DNA of 47,837 nt, from NCBI GenBank assembly GCA_017940565.1, contig JAGAYH010000027.1, positions 1-47,837 on the forward strand, written 5' to 3'. The notes below the pieces were generated by a model, which searched no databases, was not told where the DNA came from, and worked only from the letters and a program-made list of their open reading frames with translations. Of this stretch, positions 10,428 to 19,377 are shown one piece after another (the stretch's first letter is position 1; each line of letters starts with the position of its first letter). This DNA comes from Bacteroidaceae bacterium (lineage in GTDB: Bacteria; Bacteroidota; Bacteroidia; Bacteroidales; Bacteroidaceae). The position numbers and the translations under genes are program-made.

Positions 10428-10853
10428 ATGTTACAACCGAAAAGAACTAAATACAGAAGACCCCAAAAAGGCCGTAGCAAGGGTAATGCCCAACGTGGAA
10501 ACCAGTTGGCTTTCGGCAGTTTTGGAATCAAGAGCCTTGAGACCGAATGGCTGAACAGCCGTCAGTTGGAAGCTGCCCGTGTTGCTGTGACCAGAGAAAT
10601 GCAGCGTCAAGGACAAGTTTGGATTCGAGTTTTCCCGGATAAGCCTATCACCAAGAAGCCTGCCGATGTCCGCATGGGTAAGGGTAAGGGTGATCCCGTA
10701 GGTTTTGTTGTTCCCGTAACGCCCGGCCGCATCCTGTTTGAGGTTGAGGGTGTACCCTATGAAGTCGCTAAGGAAGCCTTGCGCCTGGCCGCACAGAAAC
10801 TTCCTGTGGTTACTAAGTTTGTTGTTAGACGTGATTATGATAAAAATGCTTGA
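10428..10853 (+). CDS. rplP: 50S ribosomal protein L16
   Basis: L16 helps place tRNA in the A site and is near the last steps of 50S assembly. The 141-residue protein begins [16 protein letters not shown] and has the conserved MGKGKGDP segment (about 83-90). Length is slightly above the Escherichia coli protein. Its TGA stop is followed after two bases by the rpmC ATG. Confidence 0.96.
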   Translation: MLQPKRTKYRRPQKGRSKGNAQRGNQLAFGSFGIKSLETEWLNSRQLEAARVAVTREMQRQGQVWIRVFPDKPITKKPADVRMGKGKGDPVGFVVPVTPGRILFEVEGVPYEVAKEALRLAAQKLPVVTKFVVRRDYDKNA

Positions 10854-10855
10854 TT

Positions 10856-11050
10856 ATGAAAAGTGCAGAAATTAGAGAAATTCCTACAAACGAATTGAAG
10901 GAAAGATTGGAAACTGCGCAGGCCAACTACAACCAGACCCTGCTGAACCATGCTGTTTCTCCTATTGCCAACAGCGCTTCGATTAAGATGGCACGCCGTG
11001 ACATCGCTCGCATGAAAACGGAATTGCGTCAGAGAGAACTTAACAAATAA
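10856..11050 (+). CDS. rpmC: 50S ribosomal protein L29
   Basis: L29 is a small helical protein at the tunnel exit next to L23. The 64-residue product starts [18 protein letters not shown] and has the family's C-terminal helix ([15 protein letters not shown]). I chose the ATG at 10856; a TTG at 10850 would overlap the rplP stop and add only two residues. It is co-transcribed with rplP and rpsQ. Confidence 0.95.
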   Translation: MKSAEIREIPTNELKERLETAQANYNQTLLNHAVSPIANSASIKMARRDIARMKTELRQRELNK

Positions 11051-11061
11051 ATTCATTCCCT

Positions 11062-11319
11062 ATGGAAGAAAGAAATCTTAGAAAGACAAGACAGGGTGTT
11101 GTCATCAGCAACAAGATGGATAAAACCGTTGTAGTTGCTACTATCTTCAAGAAAAAGCACCCCATATACGGTAAGTTTGTCTCCACGACAAAGAAGTATC
11201 ATGCCCATGACGAGAAGAACGATTGCAACCCCGGTGATACGGTGTTGTTGATGGAAACCCGTCCTTTGAGCAAGACTAAAAGGTGGAGAGTAGTAAAAAT
11301 CGTTGAAAGAGCTAAGTAA
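11062..11319 (+). CDS. rpsQ: 30S ribosomal protein S17
   Basis: S17 is an OB-fold primary binding protein of 16S rRNA. The 85-residue protein has the family core [14 protein letters not shown] (about 12-25) and the conserved C-terminal [15 protein letters not shown]. It ends the classical S10 cluster, but only 2 bases separate it from rplN, so the S10 and spc groups are fused. Confidence 0.96.
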   Translation: MEERNLRKTRQGVVISNKMDKTVVVATIFKKKHPIYGKFVSTTKKYHAHDEKNDCNPGDTVLLMETRPLSKTKRWRVVKIVERAK

Positions 11320-11321
11320 TC

Positions 11322-11687
11322 ATGATACAGACAGAAAGTAGATTAACTGTAGCAGATAATAGCGGCGCTCGCGAAGCCCTGTGCATCCGCGTGCTCGGAG
11401 GCACCAAAAGACGCTATGCTTCTGTAGGAGACGTGATAGTCGTTTCTGTGAAGAACGTTATTCCGTCAAGCGAAATTAAGAAAGGCACTGTATCCAAGGC
11501 ACTCATTGTTCGTACGAAGAAGGAAATCCGCCGTGCAGACGGTTCATATATTCGTTTCGATGACAATGCCTGTGTATTGTTGAACGGTGCAAATGAATTG
11601 AGAGGTAGCCGCATATTCGGCCCGGTTGCTCGCGAACTTCGTGCAGTCAACATGAAAGTCGTTTCTCTGGCACCGGAAGTTCTTTAA
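11322..11687 (+). CDS. rplN: 50S ribosomal protein L14
   Basis: L14 contributes to intersubunit bridges and binds the silencing factor RsfS in other bacteria. The 121-residue protein starts [17 protein letters not shown] and ends [18 protein letters not shown], both diagnostic. It begins the spc cluster without a new promoter that I can see. Confidence 0.97.
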   Translation: MIQTESRLTVADNSGAREALCIRVLGGTKRRYASVGDVIVVSVKNVIPSSEIKKGTVSKALIVRTKKEIRRADGSYIRFDDNACVLLNGANELRGSRIFGPVARELRAVNMKVVSLAPEVL

Positions 11688-11707
11688 TTTTTAAAGATTA
11701 GCATTAC

Positions 11708-12028
11708 ATGAGTAAGTTACATATTAAGAAAGGCGATACCGTGTATGTCAACACAGGTGTGAGCAAAGGTTCCACCGGCAAGGTGCTCAAAGTGTATGTA
11801 GACAAACAACGCGCTATCGTTGAAGGAGTGAATATGGTCAGCAAGAGCATGAAGCCCGATGCCAAGCACCCGCAAGGAGGCATCGTGAAACAAGAAGCTC
11901 CGATTCATATTTCCAATTTGAATGTAGTAGACCCGAAGACCGGCAAACCAACGCGCATTGGCCGCAGACGTGATGCCGAGGGCAAACTGGTACGTTATTC
12001 CAAAAAATCAGGAGAGGAGATCAAGTGA
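11708..12028 (+). CDS. rplX: 50S ribosomal protein L24
   Basis: L24 initiates 50S assembly and carries a KOW motif. The 106-residue protein has [20 protein letters not shown] (about 7-26), the KOW segment, and the conserved [15 protein letters not shown]. The TGA stop overlaps the rplE ATG by one base (TGATG at 12026-12030), suggesting translational coupling. Confidence 0.96.
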   Translation: MSKLHIKKGDTVYVNTGVSKGSTGKVLKVYVDKQRAIVEGVNMVSKSMKPDAKHPQGGIVKQEAPIHISNLNVVDPKTGKPTRIGRRRDAEGKLVRYSKKSGEEIK

Positions 12029-12582
12029 TGAATACGACAGGACTTAAGAATGATTACAAAGAGCGCATTGCTCCTGCTTTGATGAAGAAGTTTAACTATT
12101 CATCGCCGATGCAGATTCCTGAATTGAAGAAGATTGTAGTTAACCAAGGCTTGGGTGCTGCAACACAGGATAAGAAAATTGTTGATGTGGCCATCACTGA
12201 ACTGACTGCTATCACCGGTCAGAAAGCCGTTGCCACCATTTCGCGTAAGGACGTGGCCAACTTCAAACTCCGTAAGAAGATGCCTATCGGTGCCCGTGTG
12301 ACGTTGCGCCGTGACAAAATGTACGAGTTTTTGGAGAAATTGGTTCGCATCGCCCTGCCGCGTATCCGTGACTTTAAGGGTATCGGTGGTAAATTTGACG
12401 GTCGTGGAAACTATACGCTCGGTATTGAAGAGCAGATTATCTTCCCCGAAATCAACATCGATTCTGTTGAACGCATTCAAGGTATGAACATTACTTTCGT
12501 GACAAGTGCCCCGACCGATGAGGAAGGCTACGAGTTGCTGAAAGAATTCGGATTACCGTTTAAGGACGCAAAAAATAACTAA
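12028..12582 (+). CDS. rplE: 50S ribosomal protein L5
   Basis: L5 binds 5S rRNA and contacts the P-site tRNA. The 184-residue protein shows [24 protein letters not shown] and the central [16 protein letters not shown], all family hallmarks. The start is the ATG at 12028 in the TGATG junction with rplX; a GTG at 12025 is a less likely alternative. Confidence 0.96.
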   Translation: MNTTGLKNDYKERIAPALMKKFNYSSPMQIPELKKIVVNQGLGAATQDKKIVDVAITELTAITGQKAVATISRKDVANFKLRKKMPIGARVTLRRDKMYEFLEKLVRIALPRIRDFKGIGGKFDGRGNYTLGIEEQIIFPEINIDSVERIQGMNITFVTSAPTDEEGYELLKEFGLPFKDAKNN

Positions 12583-12587
12583 TAGAT

Positions 12588-12890
12588 ATGGCAAAAGAAT
12601 CAATGAAGGCTCGTGAAGTGAAGAGAGCCAAACTGGTTGCCAAATATGCGGAAAAACGTGCTGCCCTGAAAGAGATTGTCAATAAATCTGACGATCCCAT
12701 TGAAGCCTACGAAGCAGCCCGCAAGTTGCAGAAGATCCCTCGCAATGCTAACCCTATCCGTTTACACAACCGTTGCAAGATAACGGGCCGTCCGAAGGGT
12801 TACATGCGTCAGTTCGGTCTTTCACGTATCCAGTTCCGCGAAATGGCTTCCAATGGTCTTATTCCGGGCGTGAAAAAGGCAAGTTGGTAA
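12588..12890 (+). CDS. rpsN: 30S ribosomal protein S14, zinc-free type
   Basis: S14 is a late-assembly protein of the 30S head. The 100-residue form is the long, zinc-independent (C-minus) type: the CxxC pairs of the short zinc form are missing and only one cysteine remains in [12 protein letters not shown] (about 62-73). The C-terminus [17 protein letters not shown] is typical. It is co-directional with rplE and rpsH. Confidence 0.96.
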   Translation: MAKESMKAREVKRAKLVAKYAEKRAALKEIVNKSDDPIEAYEAARKLQKIPRNANPIRLHNRCKITGRPKGYMRQFGLSRIQFREMASNGLIPGVKKASW

Positions 12891-12941
12891 AAGAAGTTTA
12901 ATATTGTCGGGCTCTCCCGATCAATTAACAAATTAATTAAT

Positions 12942-13337
12942 ATGACAGATCCAATAGCAGATTATCTGACACGGTTGCGCAACGCCATTCAGGCCAAACA
13001 CCGGGTGGTGGAAGTTCCCGCGTCAAACTTGAAGAAGGATATTACAAAAATCCTCTTCGAGAAAGGCTACATTCTCAATTTCAAATTTATTGAGGACGGT
13101 CGCCAAGGCATCATCAAAATTGCGTTGAAATATGATGCTGTGAACAAAACCAGTGCGATTAAATCTTTGAAGCGTGTGTCTTCCCCTGGTTTGCGCCAGT
13201 ACACCGGTTACAAGGACATGCCGAGAGTAATCAACGGTTTAGGTATAGCCATCATCTCCACTTCCAAGGGTGTGATGACAAACAAAGAAGCTGCCGACAT
13301 GAAAATTGGCGGCGAAGTTCTTTGCTACGTATATTAA
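12942..13337 (+). CDS. rpsH: 30S ribosomal protein S8
   Basis: S8 is a central-domain primary binding protein and in Escherichia coli the repressor of the spc operon. The 131-residue protein starts MTDPIADYLTRLRNA and ends STSKGVMTNKEAADMKIGGEVLCYVY, with the conserved STSKG loop. A 51-base gap separates it from rpsN. An S8-binding regulatory site was not recognised. Confidence 0.96.
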   Translation: MTDPIADYLTRLRNAIQAKHRVVEVPASNLKKDITKILFEKGYILNFKFIEDGRQGIIKIALKYDAVNKTSAIKSLKRVSSPGLRQYTGYKDMPRVINGLGIAIISTSKGVMTNKEAADMKIGGEVLCYVY

Positions 13338-13339
13338 TT

Positions 13340-13358
13340 TCAGGAGGATAACACAATG
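13340..13358 (+). promoter_or_regulatory. strong Shine-Dalgarno sequence of rplF
   Basis: CAGGAGG at 13342-13348 lies 7 bases before the ATG at 13356. Nearly every other start in this block lacks a Shine-Dalgarno sequence and instead has an A-rich leader, so this near-perfect anti-SD complement stands out in a phylum that rarely uses it. Confidence 0.6.
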
Positions 13359-13925
13359 TCAAGAATAGGTAAATTGCCGATTAACATTCCTGCTGGTGTC
13401 ACTGTGACAATGCAGGATAATGTAGTGTCCGTAAAAGGACCGAAGGGTGAGTTAAGCCGCGAAGTGCATCCTTCCATTAAAGTGTCCATTGCTGATGGCA
13501 CCATCAATTTTGAGGTTGACGAGAAAAACGACAGCGTAAGCGAAAAGCAGAAGCATGCTTTCCATGGCTTGTATCGTGCTCTGGTCAACAACATGGTCGT
13601 AGGTGTATCTGAAGGCTATAAGAAAGAAATGGAACTTGTTGGAGTAGGTTATCGCGTATCTAACGAAGGCAACATCATCGAGTTCGCCTTAGGATATACT
13701 CATCCCATTTTCATTCAAGTGCCCGAACAGATAACAGTAGTGACCAAGTCAGAAAGAAACAAACGTCCCTATATTTGTCTGGAGTCTTGTGATAAGGAAC
13801 TTTTAGGACTTGTTTGTGCTAAAATCCGTTCTTTCCGTATGCCTGAACCTTATAAGGGTAAAGGTATCCTGTATGTAGGCGAAGTTATTCGTCGTAAGTC
13901 TGGAAAAACGGCAGCAGCCAAATAA
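13356..13925 (+). CDS. rplF: 50S ribosomal protein L6
   Basis: L6 lies near the factor-binding site of the large subunit. The 189-residue protein begins MSRIGKLPINIPAGVTV and contains the signature PEPYKGKGILYVGEVIRRKSGK (split here: PEPYKGKGI and YVGEVIRRK, about 163-183). Length is normal. It is unusual only in being preceded by a strong Shine-Dalgarno sequence. Confidence 0.96.
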   Translation: MSRIGKLPINIPAGVTVTMQDNVVSVKGPKGELSREVHPSIKVSIADGTINFEVDEKNDSVSEKQKHAFHGLYRALVNNMVVGVSEGYKKEMELVGVGYRVSNEGNIIEFALGYTHPIFIQVPEQITVVTKSERNKRPYICLESCDKELLGLVCAKIRSFRMPEPYKGKGILYVGEVIRRKSGKTAAAK

Positions 13926-13944
13926 CCATTAAAAGAATAAGATT

Positions 13945-14283
13945 ATGAACAAAGCAGATAGAAGGGTAAAGATTAAATATCGCGTTCGGAATAAGATTTC
14001 CGGAACTGCAGAACGTCCCCGTTTAAGTGTATTTAGGAGCAACAAGCAAATCTACGTCCAGATAATCAATGACGATGAAGGCCGTACTCTGGTTGCCGCT
14101 TCTTCTCTTGGCATGGAAAAAATGCCGAAGAAAGAGCAGGCTGCCAAGGTTGGCGAGAAAATAGCTCAGATTGCTCTCGAAGCAGGTATCACCCAGGTTG
14201 TATTCGACCGTAACGGTTATCTGTATCATGGTAGAATTCAAGAAGTGGCTAATGGTGCCCGCAAAGGCGGACTTAAATTTTAA
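13945..14283 (+). CDS. rplR: 50S ribosomal protein L18
   Basis: L18 binds 5S rRNA together with L5 and L25. The 112-residue protein shows [20 protein letters not shown] (about 20-39) and the C-terminal [20 protein letters not shown], both typical. It lies 19 bases after rplF and 8 before rpsE. Confidence 0.96.
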   Translation: MNKADRRVKIKYRVRNKISGTAERPRLSVFRSNKQIYVQIINDDEGRTLVAASSLGMEKMPKKEQAAKVGEKIAQIALEAGITQVVFDRNGYLYHGRIQEVANGARKGGLKF

Positions 14284-14291
14284 TTAAGATT

Positions 14292-14798
14292 ATGGCAAAC
14301 AGAATAAATGTAAACGCTGAAGAGTTGACTGACAGACTGGTTGCTCTTAATCGTGTAGTTAAAGTGACCAAAGGTGGTAGAACGTTCACCTTCGCAGCAA
14401 TAGTTGTTGTAGGTGATGGCAACGGTGTCTTAGGCTATGGCCTGGGCAAAGCCGGTGAAGTTTCTGCTGCCATTGCTAAAGGTGTAGAATCCGCCAAGAA
14501 AAATCTGGTGAGAGTCCCCATTTATAAAGGAACCATACCTCACGAGCAAGTTGCCAAGTACGGTGGTGCAGAAGTACTGCTCCGTCCGGCTTCTCCTGGT
14601 ACAGGAGTTGTAGCCGGTGGCGCTATGCGTGCCGTTTTGGAAAGTGCCGGAGTTAAGGACGTGTTGGCCAAGGCCAAAGGTTCTACTAACCCCCACAACC
14701 TTGTTAAGGCTACCGTAGAGGCATTGCTTCAGATGCGTGATGCCAGAATGGTGGCAGAGGATCGTAACATCAGTATTGAAAAAGTATTTAGAGGTTAA
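14292..14798 (+). CDS. rpsE: 30S ribosomal protein S5
   Basis: S5 participates in mRNA unwinding and accuracy at the entry channel. The 168-residue protein has the dsRNA-binding-like N-terminal domain ([20 protein letters not shown], about 18-37) and the conserved [16 protein letters not shown] (about 95-110). It is followed 4 bases later by rpmD. Confidence 0.97.
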   Translation: MANRINVNAEELTDRLVALNRVVKVTKGGRTFTFAAIVVVGDGNGVLGYGLGKAGEVSAAIAKGVESAKKNLVRVPIYKGTIPHEQVAKYGGAEVLLRPASPGTGVVAGGAMRAVLESAGVKDVLAKAKGSTNPHNLVKATVEALLQMRDARMVAEDRNISIEKVFRG

Positions 14799-14802
14799 TG
14801 CT

Positions 14803-14979
14803 ATGGCTACAATAAAAGTAAAGCAAACGAAAAGCCGCATTGGTGCCCCAAAGGATCAGTGCAGAACTTTAGATGCCCTCGGATTGAAAAAGCTCAATCG
14901 TGTCGTAGAGCATGAAGACACCGCCTCTATCCGCGGTATGATTCGGAAAGTTCATCATTTGGTGACGATTGTTGAATAG
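14803..14979 (+). CDS. rpmD: 50S ribosomal protein L30
   Basis: L30 is a small ferredoxin-fold protein of the large subunit. The 58-residue protein begins MATIKVKQTKSRIGAPKDQ and ends VRGMIRKVHHLV-like (IRGMIRKVHHLVTIVE), as in the family. I chose the ATG at 14803; an upstream in-frame ATG at 14737 lies inside rpsE and would add 22 residues unrelated to L30. Confidence 0.96.
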   Translation: MATIKVKQTKSRIGAPKDQCRTLDALGLKKLNRVVEHEDTASIRGMIRKVHHLVTIVE

Positions 14980-14996
14980 TTTAAAACGTAAGAACA

Positions 14997-15443
14997 ATGA
15001 AATTACATAATTTACAACCTGCAGCAGGCTCAACACATTCAAGCCGTCGTATAGGTCGCGGTCCCGGCTCTGGTCTCGGTGGCACATCAACCCGTGGTCA
15101 CAAAGGAGCCAAGGCCCGTTCCGGTTACAAGAAGAAGATTGGCTTCGAAGGTGGTCAGATGCCTTTGCAGCGCCGCGTACCGAAATCCGGTTTCAAAAAC
15201 TTCAACCGTGTAGAGTACAAAGCCATTAACTTGAACATTCTTCAGGCGTTGGCCGATTCCAAAGGTTTGGCAAAAGTTACAGTGTCCGATCTCATCGAAG
15301 CCGGCTTCGTTTCGAAAAAGCATTTAGTTAAGATTTTAGGTAACGGACAGCTCACCGCTAAGCTCGAGGTGGAAGCCAATGCATTCTCAAAGACGGCAGA
15401 AGAAGCCATCAAAGCAGCAGGTGGTAGCGTAACCATATTGTAA
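14997..15443 (+). CDS. rplO: 50S ribosomal protein L15
   Basis: L15 is a late-assembly protein that bridges 23S rRNA domains. The 148-residue protein has the basic Gly-rich N-terminal region RRIGRGPGSGLGGTSTRGHK (about 18-37) and the FEGGQMPLQRRVPKSGF segment. Only 3 bases separate it from secY. Confidence 0.96.
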   Translation: MKLHNLQPAAGSTHSSRRIGRGPGSGLGGTSTRGHKGAKARSGYKKKIGFEGGQMPLQRRVPKSGFKNFNRVEYKAINLNILQALADSKGLAKVTVSDLIEAGFVSKKHLVKILGNGQLTAKLEVEANAFSKTAEEAIKAAGGSVTIL

Positions 15444-15446
15444 TAG

Positions 15447-16772
15447 ATGAAAAAAATCATTGAGACATTAAAGAATATTTGGAGAATAGAAGACCTTAGA
15501 ACTCGTCTTCTCATCACGCTTCTTTTCGTCGCCATCTATCGATTCGGTTCTTTCGTAGTATTGCCCGGAATCGATCCTGGACAGCTGACGAAGTTGCAAG
15601 AGCAGACAAGCACAGGTCTGATGTCTCTTCTGAATATGTTTTCAGGAGGTGCATTCTCCAACGCCTCCATCTTCGCGTTAGGTATCATGCCGTACATCTC
15701 TGCCTCCATTGTGATGCAATTGTTGGCAATCGCCGTACCTTACTTCCAGAAGATGCAGCGTGAAGGCGAAAGTGGACGTAGAAAGATCAACCAGTACACA
15801 CGTTACCTGACCATCGCCATCTTGGTGTTCCAGGCTCCTATGTACATGATTAATCTGAAGTCCACGGCTGGTATGGCCATCAACCCCGGCCTCCAGTGGT
15901 CTTGGTTCTTAATCTCATCCACCCTGATTCTTGCCGCCGGCAGTATGTTCATCCTCTGGTTGGGTGAGCGCATTACGGATAAAGGCGTCGGAAACGGTAT
16001 CTCAATCATCATTATGATCGGTATCATTGCCCGTCTTCCCCAGGCTCTTGGTCAGGAATTCGTCACCGCTCTTACGGCTGAGGCCGGCGGTCTCATTAAA
16101 TTCTTGTTTGAGATTATTGCCCTCCTGATAGTCATCGCAGTATCTATCGTGTTGGTGCAAGCCACTCGCAAAATCCCTGTGCAGTATGCCAAGCGTGTTG
16201 AAGGAAACCGTCAGTTCGGCGGAGCCCGTCAATACATCCCAGTGAAGCTCTTTGCCGCCAATGTAATGCCTATCATCTTTGCGCAGGCATTGATGTTCAT
16301 ACCGCTTACATTAGGTAACTATGGTAAGGAAAGCGGTAGCTGGGTGGTGAACAATCTGCTTGACCAGAACAGTTTCCTCTACAATGTGGTAATGGTCATT
16401 CTGGTAATAGCCTTCACCTATTTCTATACTGCCATCACGCTGAACCCTGTTCAGATGTCTGAGGATTTGAAACGTAATAACGGATTTATCCCCGGTATCA
16501 AACCGGGCAAGAATACGGCAGACTTCCTTGACAACATCATGTCGCGTATCACATTACCCGGCTCGTTGTTCATTGCCCTGATTGCCATCCTTCCGGCTTT
16601 CGCCCGGTTCTTTGGCGTCAATCAAGAGTTTGCCCAATTCTTCGGCGGAACCTCTCTGCTCATTCTTGTCGGCGTAGTGCTCGACACCCTTCAGCAGATA
16701 GAGAGCTATCTCTTGGTCCGCCACTACGATGGTCTGTTAAGTTCTGGTCGTATTCGTTCTCGCCAAGGTTAA
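15447..16772 (+). CDS. secY: protein translocase subunit SecY
   Basis: SecY forms the membrane channel for protein export and membrane insertion. The 441-residue protein has about ten hydrophobic segments and family landmarks such as RFGSFVVLPGID near the N-terminus, FALGIMPYISASIVMQL (plug and TM2 region, about 73-89), and the cytoplasmic loop PVQMSEDLKRNNGFIPGI. It ends with SRQG. Its place after rplO is the standard spc arrangement, but adk, which follows in many bacteria, is absent and map comes directly after 9 bases. Confidence 0.97.
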   Translation: MKKIIETLKNIWRIEDLRTRLLITLLFVAIYRFGSFVVLPGIDPGQLTKLQEQTSTGLMSLLNMFSGGAFSNASIFALGIMPYISASIVMQLLAIAVPYFQKMQREGESGRRKINQYTRYLTIAILVFQAPMYMINLKSTAGMAINPGLQWSWFLISSTLILAAGSMFILWLGERITDKGVGNGISIIIMIGIIARLPQALGQEFVTALTAEAGGLIKFLFEIIALLIVIAVSIVLVQATRKIPVQYAKRVEGNRQFGGARQYIPVKLFAANVMPIIFAQALMFIPLTLGNYGKESGSWVVNNLLDQNSFLYNVVMVILVIAFTYFYTAITLNPVQMSEDLKRNNGFIPGIKPGKNTADFLDNIMSRITLPGSLFIALIAILPAFARFFGVNQEFAQFFGGTSLLILVGVVLDTLQQIESYLLVRHYDGLLSSGRIRSRQG

Positions 16773-16781
16773 CCATAAACA

Positions 16782-17576
16782 ATGGTTTACTTAAAGACGG
16801 AAGATGAAATAGAGCTTTTAAGGCAAGCCAACCTCCTTGTGGGGAAGACTCTTGCCGAGATAGCCCGCATGATAAAGCCCGGCGTGACTACACGTCAGAT
16901 AGACCAATTGGCCGACACGTTTATACGTGACAATGGAGCCTTGCCCACATTCAAGGGCGTGCCCAGTCCCTACGGAAAGCCGTTTCCCGCCAGCGTCTGC
17001 ACTTCAGTGAACGATCAGGTGGTCCACGGCATCCCGACGGACAAACCACTTGAAGAAGGTGACATCGTGTCTGTGGACTGTGGCACCCTGCTCAACGGTT
17101 TCAACGGCGACTCCTGTTACACTTTCTGTGTAGGCGAAGTCAAGCCCGAAGTCAAAGCCCTGCTGAAGACCACCAAAGAAAGTCTCTATCTGGGCATTCA
17201 GGCAGCACTTCCAGGTCACCGCATAGGCGATATCGGATATGCAGTACAGAGCTACTGCGAAAGCCACGGATATGGTGTTGTCCGTGAATTGTGTGGCCAC
17301 GGCATCGGCCGTGAAATGCATGAAGACCCCATGGTACCCAACTACGGCCGCCGTGGTAACGGAATGAAAATTCAGAACGGTCTGTGCATAGCCATCGAGC
17401 CCATGATAACCATGGGAAGTCACGAAATCGGCGTCCTTGAAGACGGCTGGACAGTAGTGACACGCGACGGTCAGCCGGCAGCTCACTTCGAGCACACCAT
17501 AGCCATCCACAACGGCCAACCCGACATCATGTCGTCTTTCGAAGAAGTAGAACTAGTAGAAGGTAAACTCTATTAA
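16782..17576 (+). CDS. map: methionine aminopeptidase, type I
   Basis: The cytosolic metalloenzyme removes the initiator methionine from nascent proteins. The 264-residue protein has the type Ia pattern: the first metal ligand region VSVDCGTLLNGFNGDS with two aspartates (about 104-119), the histidine in GHGIGREMHEDP (about 178-189), and glutamates in IAIEPM and in the final FEHTIAIH. There is no N-terminal zinc-finger extension. It is translated from the secY-infA transcript. Confidence 0.96.
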   Translation: MVYLKTEDEIELLRQANLLVGKTLAEIARMIKPGVTTRQIDQLADTFIRDNGALPTFKGVPSPYGKPFPASVCTSVNDQVVHGIPTDKPLEEGDIVSVDCGTLLNGFNGDSCYTFCVGEVKPEVKALLKTTKESLYLGIQAALPGHRIGDIGYAVQSYCESHGYGVVRELCGHGIGREMHEDPMVPNYGRRGNGMKIQNGLCIAIEPMITMGSHEIGVLEDGWTVVTRDGQPAAHFEHTIAIHNGQPDIMSSFEEVELVEGKLY

Positions 17577-17582
17577 AGAAAT

Positions 17583-17801
17583 ATGTCCAAAGAAACGGCA
17601 ATTGAACAAGACGGAGTCATCCTGGAGGCACTCTCCAATGCCATGTTCCGTGTAGAATTGGAAAACGGCCATCAGATTACTGCCCATCTCTCGGGTAAGA
17701 TGCGTTTGCACTATATCCGCATCCTCCCCGGTGACAAGGTAAAGGTCGAAATGAGCCCCTATGATTTGTCAAAGGGCAGAATCGTATTCAGATATAAATA
17801 A
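17583..17801 (+). CDS. infA: translation initiation factor IF-1
   Basis: IF-1 is an S1-like OB-fold protein that binds the A site during initiation. The 72-residue product has the usual length and motifs ([36 protein letters not shown]). It follows map by 6 bases and precedes rpmJ by 11 bases. Confidence 0.97.
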   Translation: MSKETAIEQDGVILEALSNAMFRVELENGHQITAHLSGKMRLHYIRILPGDKVKVEMSPYDLSKGRIVFRYK

Positions 17802-17812
17802 AAAGAAGCAAT

Positions 17813-17929
17813 ATGAAGACAAAAGTATCTATCAAGAAGCGCACCCCGGATTGCAAGATTGTCCGTCGCAAGGGTCGTCTGTTTGTTATCAATAAGAAGA
17901 ATCCCAAGTATAAAGTACGTCAGGGATAG
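17813..17929 (+). CDS. rpmJ: 50S ribosomal protein L36, zinc-free type
   Basis: This short gene encodes 38 residues beginning [20 protein letters not shown] and ending YKVRQG, a full-length L36. Alignment with the zinc form shows Thr at position 11, Asn at 27 and Tyr at 33 in place of the Cys, Cys and His ligands; only Cys14 remains. The protein therefore cannot form the usual zinc site and belongs to the C-minus class. It lies between infA and rpsM, the standard position. Confidence 0.95.
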   Translation: MKTKVSIKKRTPDCKIVRRKGRLFVINKKNPKYKVRQG

Positions 17930-17958
17930 AGTCAACAAGTAAAAAATATAAATAATAT

Positions 17959-18339
17959 ATGGCAATAAGAATTGTTGGTGTAGATTTGCCTCAGAACAAG
18001 CGAGGTGAAATCGCGTTGACCTATATTTTTGGAATAGGTCGTAGCAGCGCTGGTAAGATATTGGACCAAGCCGGTATCAACCGCGACATTAAAGTGAAAG
18101 ACTGGACCGACGACCAAACGGCAAAGATTCGTGAAATCATCGCCGAAGGTTTCAAGGTGGAAGGTGATCTTCGTTCCGAAGTTCAGATGAACATCAAGCG
18201 CCTTATGGATATCGGTTGTTATCGTGGCGTGCGCCATCGTATCGGCCTTCCGGTGCGTGGCCAGAGCACGAAGAACAATGCCCGTACCCGTAAGGGAAAG
18301 AAGAAGACTGTTGCTAACAAGAAAAAAGCTACTAAATAA
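17959..18339 (+). CDS. rpsM: 30S ribosomal protein S13
   Basis: S13 lies in the 30S head and bridges to the large subunit and P-site tRNA. The 126-residue protein starts [20 protein letters not shown] and carries the C-terminal [14 protein letters not shown] signature (about 94-107). The tail is lysine-rich. It opens the alpha cluster with rpsK, rpsD, rpoA and rplQ. Confidence 0.97.
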   Translation: MAIRIVGVDLPQNKRGEIALTYIFGIGRSSAGKILDQAGINRDIKVKDWTDDQTAKIREIIAEGFKVEGDLRSEVQMNIKRLMDIGCYRGVRHRIGLPVRGQSTKNNARTRKGKKKTVANKKKATK

Positions 18340-18347
18340 TAAGTGAT

Positions 18348-18737
18348 ATGGCAAAAAAGACAGTTTCAGCAAAGAAAAGAGTTGTAAAGGTAGGCGCAGC
18401 TGGACAGTTGCACGTTCATAGCTCCTTCAACAATATCATTGTGACTCTTGCCAACGATGAAGGTCAGGTAATCTCATGGTCTTCCGCCGGCAAGATGGGA
18501 TTCCGCGGCTCCAAGAAGAACACGCCCTATGCTGCCCAGATGGCCGCCCAAGATTGTGCCAAAGTAGCTTTCGACCTGGGTCTCCGCAAAGTGAAGGCCT
18601 TCGTGAAAGGTCCCGGTAACGGTCGCGAATCTGCCATCCGTGCCATACATGGCGCCGGAATCGAAGTAACCGAAATCGTAGACGTAACGCCGCTGCCTCA
18701 CAACGGTTGCCGTCCTCCGAAGAGAAGAAGAGTATAA
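18348..18737 (+). CDS. rpsK: 30S ribosomal protein S11
   Basis: S11 is a platform protein near the E site. The 129-residue protein has [15 protein letters not shown] (about 23-37) and the terminal [16 protein letters not shown], the family signature. Length is normal. It lies 8 bases after rpsM. Confidence 0.97.
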   Translation: MAKKTVSAKKRVVKVGAAGQLHVHSSFNNIIVTLANDEGQVISWSSAGKMGFRGSKKNTPYAAQMAAQDCAKVAFDLGLRKVKAFVKGPGNGRESAIRAIHGAGIEVTEIVDVTPLPHNGCRPPKRRRV

Positions 18738-18760
18738 TTAATCAGCAAAATATTTAAGAA

Positions 18761-19366
18761 ATGGCTAAATATACAGGACCAAAAACACGCATGTCCCGTA
18801 AATTCGGTGACCCTATTTACGGACCTGACAAGGTATTGTCCAAGAGAACCAACCCTCCCGGACAACATGGTAACGACCGTCGCCGCAAGACTTCGGAATA
18901 TGGCACGATGCTTGCTCAGAAGCAGAAAGCCAAGTACACCTATGGTGTGCTCGAGCGCCAGTTCCGCAACATGTTCGAGCAGGCTTCCCGTTCCAGCGGT
19001 GTAACTGGTGAAGAGTTGATGCAGCTTCTTGAGCGTCGCCTTGACAACATCGTCTATCGTCTGGGCATTGCTCCTACACGCGCAGCCGCCCGCCAACTTG
19101 TCAATCACAAGCACATTGTAGTTGACGGACAGGTGGTCAACATCCCCTCTTATTCCGTAAAGCCCGGCCAAGTGGTAGGCGTACGCGAGAAGTCAAAGTC
19201 TCTCGAAGTCATTGCCGACTCCCTGGCAGGTTTCAACCACGGCAAATATGCCTGGATCGAATGGGACGAAAATACCAAGAGCGGCAAGTTCATGCATCTC
19301 CCCGAGCGTGCTGACATTCCCGAGAACATCCAGGAACAGTTGATCGTAGAATTATACTCCAAATAA
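18761..19366 (+). CDS. rpsD: 30S ribosomal protein S4, zinc-free type
   Basis: S4 is a primary 16S rRNA binding protein and in Escherichia coli the repressor of the alpha operon. The 201-residue protein has an S4 RNA-binding domain around [20 protein letters not shown] (about 91-110). The N-terminal region has no cysteine cluster, so this is the zinc-free form, consistent with the zinc-free S14 and L36 here. Confidence 0.97.
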   Translation: MAKYTGPKTRMSRKFGDPIYGPDKVLSKRTNPPGQHGNDRRRKTSEYGTMLAQKQKAKYTYGVLERQFRNMFEQASRSSGVTGEELMQLLERRLDNIVYRLGIAPTRAAARQLVNHKHIVVDGQVVNIPSYSVKPGQVVGVREKSKSLEVIADSLAGFNHGKYAWIEWDENTKSGKFMHLPERADIPENIQEQLIVELYSK

Positions 19367-19377
19367 AACATAAATCC

